The notes under the pieces are model-generated. The model had not been told where the DNA came from and ran no database searches. It saw only the letters and a list, made by a program, of their open reading frames with translations. From Deltaproteobacteria bacterium (GTDB lineage: Bacteria > Bdellovibrionota_C > UBA2361 > OMII01): a stretch of DNA of 8,198 nucleotides. A program made the position numbers and the translations under genes. Below are positions 6,178-8,198 of this stretch, in pieces. The stretch covers positions 1 through 8,198 of the forward strand of contig JALRCK010000082.1 in the NCBI GenBank assembly GCA_023262305.1, read 5' to 3'. The stretch's first letter is position 1. The number at the start of each line of letters is the position of its first letter.

Positions 6178-7255
6178 TGAGGTAGTTGCTCTGAGCATCT
6201 CCCTACTCACTCGAATGGTGAGCACTCCCTCCCTTTCCGGACACGAGGCGGGCGTGGCTGAGCTAATGTCTGGGCTCCTTATCCAACTCGATCCCTCTGA
6301 GATGCGCCAACTTGGCAACTCCGTTGTTGCAGTTTGGAGAGGCCCCGAGCCGGGACCAACTCTTCTTTTATGCAGTCACCTTGATACCGTGGCACCTGCC
6401 TCAGGGTGGACGCGAGACCCCTTCTCGGCAACGTTCGAACACGGTCGTTTATATGGTCTCGGCACGAACGACGCAGGCGCGTCCGTTGTGAGCATGATTG
6501 GAGCTATCGCCTCACTCCCTCCTCTCCAACGAGGCGCGATTATCCTCTGCCTCGCAGCAGAGGAGGAGCTCGGGTCTAACGGCTTCATGGCGATCGAACC
6601 GGAATTGCCTCGATACGACGCGGCGATATTCGGAGAACCAACAGCTATGGGAGTTGCCGCCGAAATGCGAGGTGCCATGAGACTTGTAATGAGATCTCGC
6701 GGAATGGCCGCTCATGCATCTCGCCCCTGGGAGGGACGCAATGCAATCGACTCTTTCATCTCTGATATGGCAAAAATTCGGGGAATACCCCTCAGCGATG
6801 ATTCACCATGGGGAGGCGCCACGATTGAACCAACGATTATTCAGGGGGGCTCCAGCGCGAATCAACTCCCTGACTGCATTACTACAACACTGGACATCAG
6901 AACCACACACGCTCGAAACAATTCGTGGATACTGGAGAGGCTGTGGCAAGACGGCGTGGAGCACGAAATTGTCGCAAATCGTCGAAAGCCTATGAGGAGC
7001 CCCGCTGACCACCCACTTATGAAGGCGATCTTGGGGCTGGAGTCACGAATCGAGCCATGTGTATTCAACGGCACCTGTGACATGGCGTTCTCATCAGCTC
7101 CCAGCGTTGTTCTTGGCCCAGGGCACTCCTCTCGTTCCCACACCGCGGATGAATATATAGAGCTGAAAGAGATCGCTGAGGCTATTAAGACATACGCCGC
7201 TGTCATCGAAGCCTATCTCTCTGCTCAAGAACGGCAGACTTATGCGGCGGCTTGA
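6167..7255 (+). CDS. argE: M20 family N-acylornithine/N-acylcitrulline deacylase (ArgE-like)
   Basis: This di-zinc amidohydrolase removes an acyl group from an amino acid. The metal and catalytic set is complete: His71 and Asp73 in SHLDTV, bridging Asp102 in GTNDAGA, general base Glu133 and ligand Glu134 in AEEELGS, Glu157 in GEPT, and His325 in SRSHTADEY. His183 in AAHASRPWEGRNAI marks the dimerisation domain. The length, 362 residues, is near normal. GTNDAGASVVS and the GPGHSSRSHTADEY end recall the ArgE homologues of Bacteroidetes, which act in arginine synthesis on N-acylated intermediates. It follows argG with an 11-bp overlap, so its product, probably citrulline or ornithine, would feed the same pathway. 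DapE (succinyl-diaminopimelate) and LysK are alternatives less favoured by context. Its end overlaps the convergent gene by 16 bp. The acyl group (acetyl or succinyl) cannot be read. Confidence 0.85.
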   Translation: MRHDEVVALSISLLTRMVSTPSLSGHEAGVAELMSGLLIQLDPSEMRQLGNSVVAVWRGPEPGPTLLLCSHLDTVAPASGWTRDPFSATFEHGRLYGLGTNDAGASVVSMIGAIASLPPLQRGAIILCLAAEEELGSNGFMAIEPELPRYDAAIFGEPTAMGVAAEMRGAMRLVMRSRGMAAHASRPWEGRNAIDSFISDMAKIRGIPLSDDSPWGGATIEPTIIQGGSSANQLPDCITTTLDIRTTHARNNSWILERLWQDGVEHEIVANRRKPMRSPADHPLMKAILGLESRIEPCVFNGTCDMAFSSAPSVVLGPGHSSRSHTADEYIELKEIAEAIKTYAAVIEAYLSAQERQTYAAA

Positions 7256-7989
7256 TCGATAAAGTTGCAGAGCGTCTCAACCGAGAGGTCATCCAGTAGC
7301 TTTAAAAACTGGGCGATACTGATTGATGGGACTCCAGTAAATCCCTGTCGACCGGTTGGCTCAAGTGAGTCTATCTCAATTGATGGGTGCCCAAGATTTG
7401 ATCGTGCATACGCTCTTAAAGAACGGGCCATGATACCCATGAGAGCTTCGGTTTGCCGAGAGCGCCCTGGGAAGTTTGCCAGGTTTTGGGCGATAAAGTC
7501 CAACCGATCGCACAGACCAAGCAGCCTGTCAGCGCATCGCTGTCGCTCTTGGTCAACTAACGTAGTCTGTACCTCTCGAAACTGCCGCTCCAGCAATCCC
7601 ATAAACGTGCTGCGCTGTTCGGGAGTGCGACACAGAGACTCCGCTTGTCCAGCATGATGCTGCACGGCTAAGGCGAGCCGAGCCTTGAGGGCGTGTACTG
7701 CGCACTCGCCATTGGCATCCTGAGCCTGCTCTGAAAAATTCATGGCGTCCGAGAAACTAAAGCTCTCTTGTAGTTTGGTTATCGAATGGAGCTCCTGAAT
7801 TAGAGGTCCCAAGACCTCGGTGTCTTCGTGGGACCTGGTGAGCTCTGCTATGAGCCTCCGCCGCTGATCAAGGTACTGATCGCGTGGAGACGACAGCGAG
7901 GAAGTATCGCCTAACCCCTGACCAGACGCATTCGAAGCGGTACCATTGCCCCGCTCTGCATCTGTTATTTTGCCATCACTGGGTATCAC
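7240..7989 (-). CDS. Unrecognised helical protein, 249 residues
   Basis: I do not recognise this family. The start is GTG at 7989. An AAGGA site lies 9 nt upstream, and an in-frame TGA at 8008-8010 excludes a longer version. There is no signal peptide or membrane segment. The first 35 residues are polar and low-complexity (Ser/Gly/Asn/Asp-rich). The rest is charged and predicted mostly helical, with a Gln/Arg/Glu-rich stretch at about 130-175 that could form a coiled coil, and scattered cysteines. It may be a cytosolic protein with an assembly or regulatory part, but no function can be inferred. Third-position pattern and the clean 249-codon frame argue that it is real, whereas the opposite-strand frame at 7265-7657 reads as a shadow. 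Confidence 0.7.
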   Translation of the reverse strand: MIPSDGKITDAERGNGTASNASGQGLGDTSSLSSPRDQYLDQRRRLIAELTRSHEDTEVLGPLIQELHSITKLQESFSFSDAMNFSEQAQDANGECAVHALKARLALAVQHHAGQAESLCRTPEQRSTFMGLLERQFREVQTTLVDQERQRCADRLLGLCDRLDFIAQNLANFPGRSRQTEALMGIMARSLRAYARSNLGHPSIEIDSLEPTGRQGFTGVPSISIAQFLKLLDDLSVETLCNFIDQAAA

Positions 7990-8067
7990 GAGGTCATTCC
8001 TTGTCTCTCAAACATTTTCGGAGCTAGAGCGTCGCGTAGTCACAGGAGAGACACGCCGAAGCTTTTT

Positions 8068-8095
8068 ATTCTAGCAGCAGCGCTGCGCTACTCAA
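8068..8095 (-). promoter_or_regulatory. Candidate promoter with palindromic spacer for the 249-residue protein
   Basis: On the minus strand TTGAGT (8095-8090) and TAGAAT (8073-8068) are 16 bp apart; four and five of six bases match the consensus. The spacer holds the perfect palindrome GCAGCGCTGC (8077-8086), extended by TAGC/GCTA flanks with one extra base. A palindrome between -35 and -10 is a usual place for a repressor site. Transcription would begin near 8060, giving a leader of about 70 nt before the GTG. Confidence 0.45.
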
Positions 8096-8198
8096 CTTAA
8101 GGTCCCACTAAACAACAAAGGACGCCCAAAACCACTCTGTTATGAGAGTTTTTAGCTTTACATAGTTAATCAAACCCGGATCCAACAAATTGCAACAC
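8096..8198. other. AT-rich end of the window, no gene seen
   Basis: This segment is AT-rich and has no credible coding frame. ACTCT-GTTATG-AGAGT (8134-8149), a 5-bp stem followed by TTTTT on the plus strand, could be a weak terminator, but no plus-strand gene precedes it. Confidence 0.35.

Noticed and set aside
7265..7657. 130-residue plus-strand frame opposite the 249-residue gene
   Set aside because: Its composition is Arg/Ser/Cys-rich and it has no ribosome site or family resemblance, whereas the minus-strand gene has a good start region.

Overview
This is a bacterial chromosomal window, about half GC, with densely packed genes, ATGA-type overlaps and clear Shine-Dalgarno sequences. There is no rRNA, tRNA, CRISPR array, insertion sequence or phage gene. 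The lineage cannot be fixed. The delta-60-type repeat protein with a Pro/Thr linker suggests a Gram-negative bacterium, perhaps of the Deltaproteobacteria in the broad sense or a neighbour. The arginine genes look most like Bacteroidetes forms by memory comparison (no search was run).

Layout. Positions 2-2134 (+) hold the 3' part of a large repeat protein: eleven delta-60/DUF5122-like beta-propeller motifs, a Pro/Thr linker and a small C-terminal domain. It converges, across a 143-bp spacer with two hairpins, on a PLP-dependent aminotransferase of the LysN/MocR-like branch (2278-3534, -). The aminotransferase is preceded by a 5' leader at 3561-3714 (-) that reads as a translational attenuator. 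The leader contains a 30-codon leader peptide rich in Leu and Val, a segment at its end that pairs with the terminator's first arm, and a strong intrinsic terminator 26 nt before the start codon.

Divergently, 4079-7255 (+) is a three-gene arginine operon with every junction overlapping: a GNAT-like protein, argininosuccinate synthase (ArgG) and an M20 deacylase (ArgE-like). The deacylase beside ArgG fits a route in which citrulline is released from an N-acylated precursor just before ArgG uses it. The transcarbamylase that would prove this is not in the window. The operon's last gene overlaps by 16 bp, tail to tail, with an unrecognised helical protein (7240-7989, -). That protein has a plausible promoter with a 10-bp palindrome in its spacer.

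The most interesting element is the attenuator. The Leu/Val-rich leader predicts that the aminotransferase gene is expressed when charged Leu or Val tRNA is scarce. That points to a branched-chain role for an enzyme whose sequence alone would be annotated as 2-aminoadipate or generic aminotransferase.
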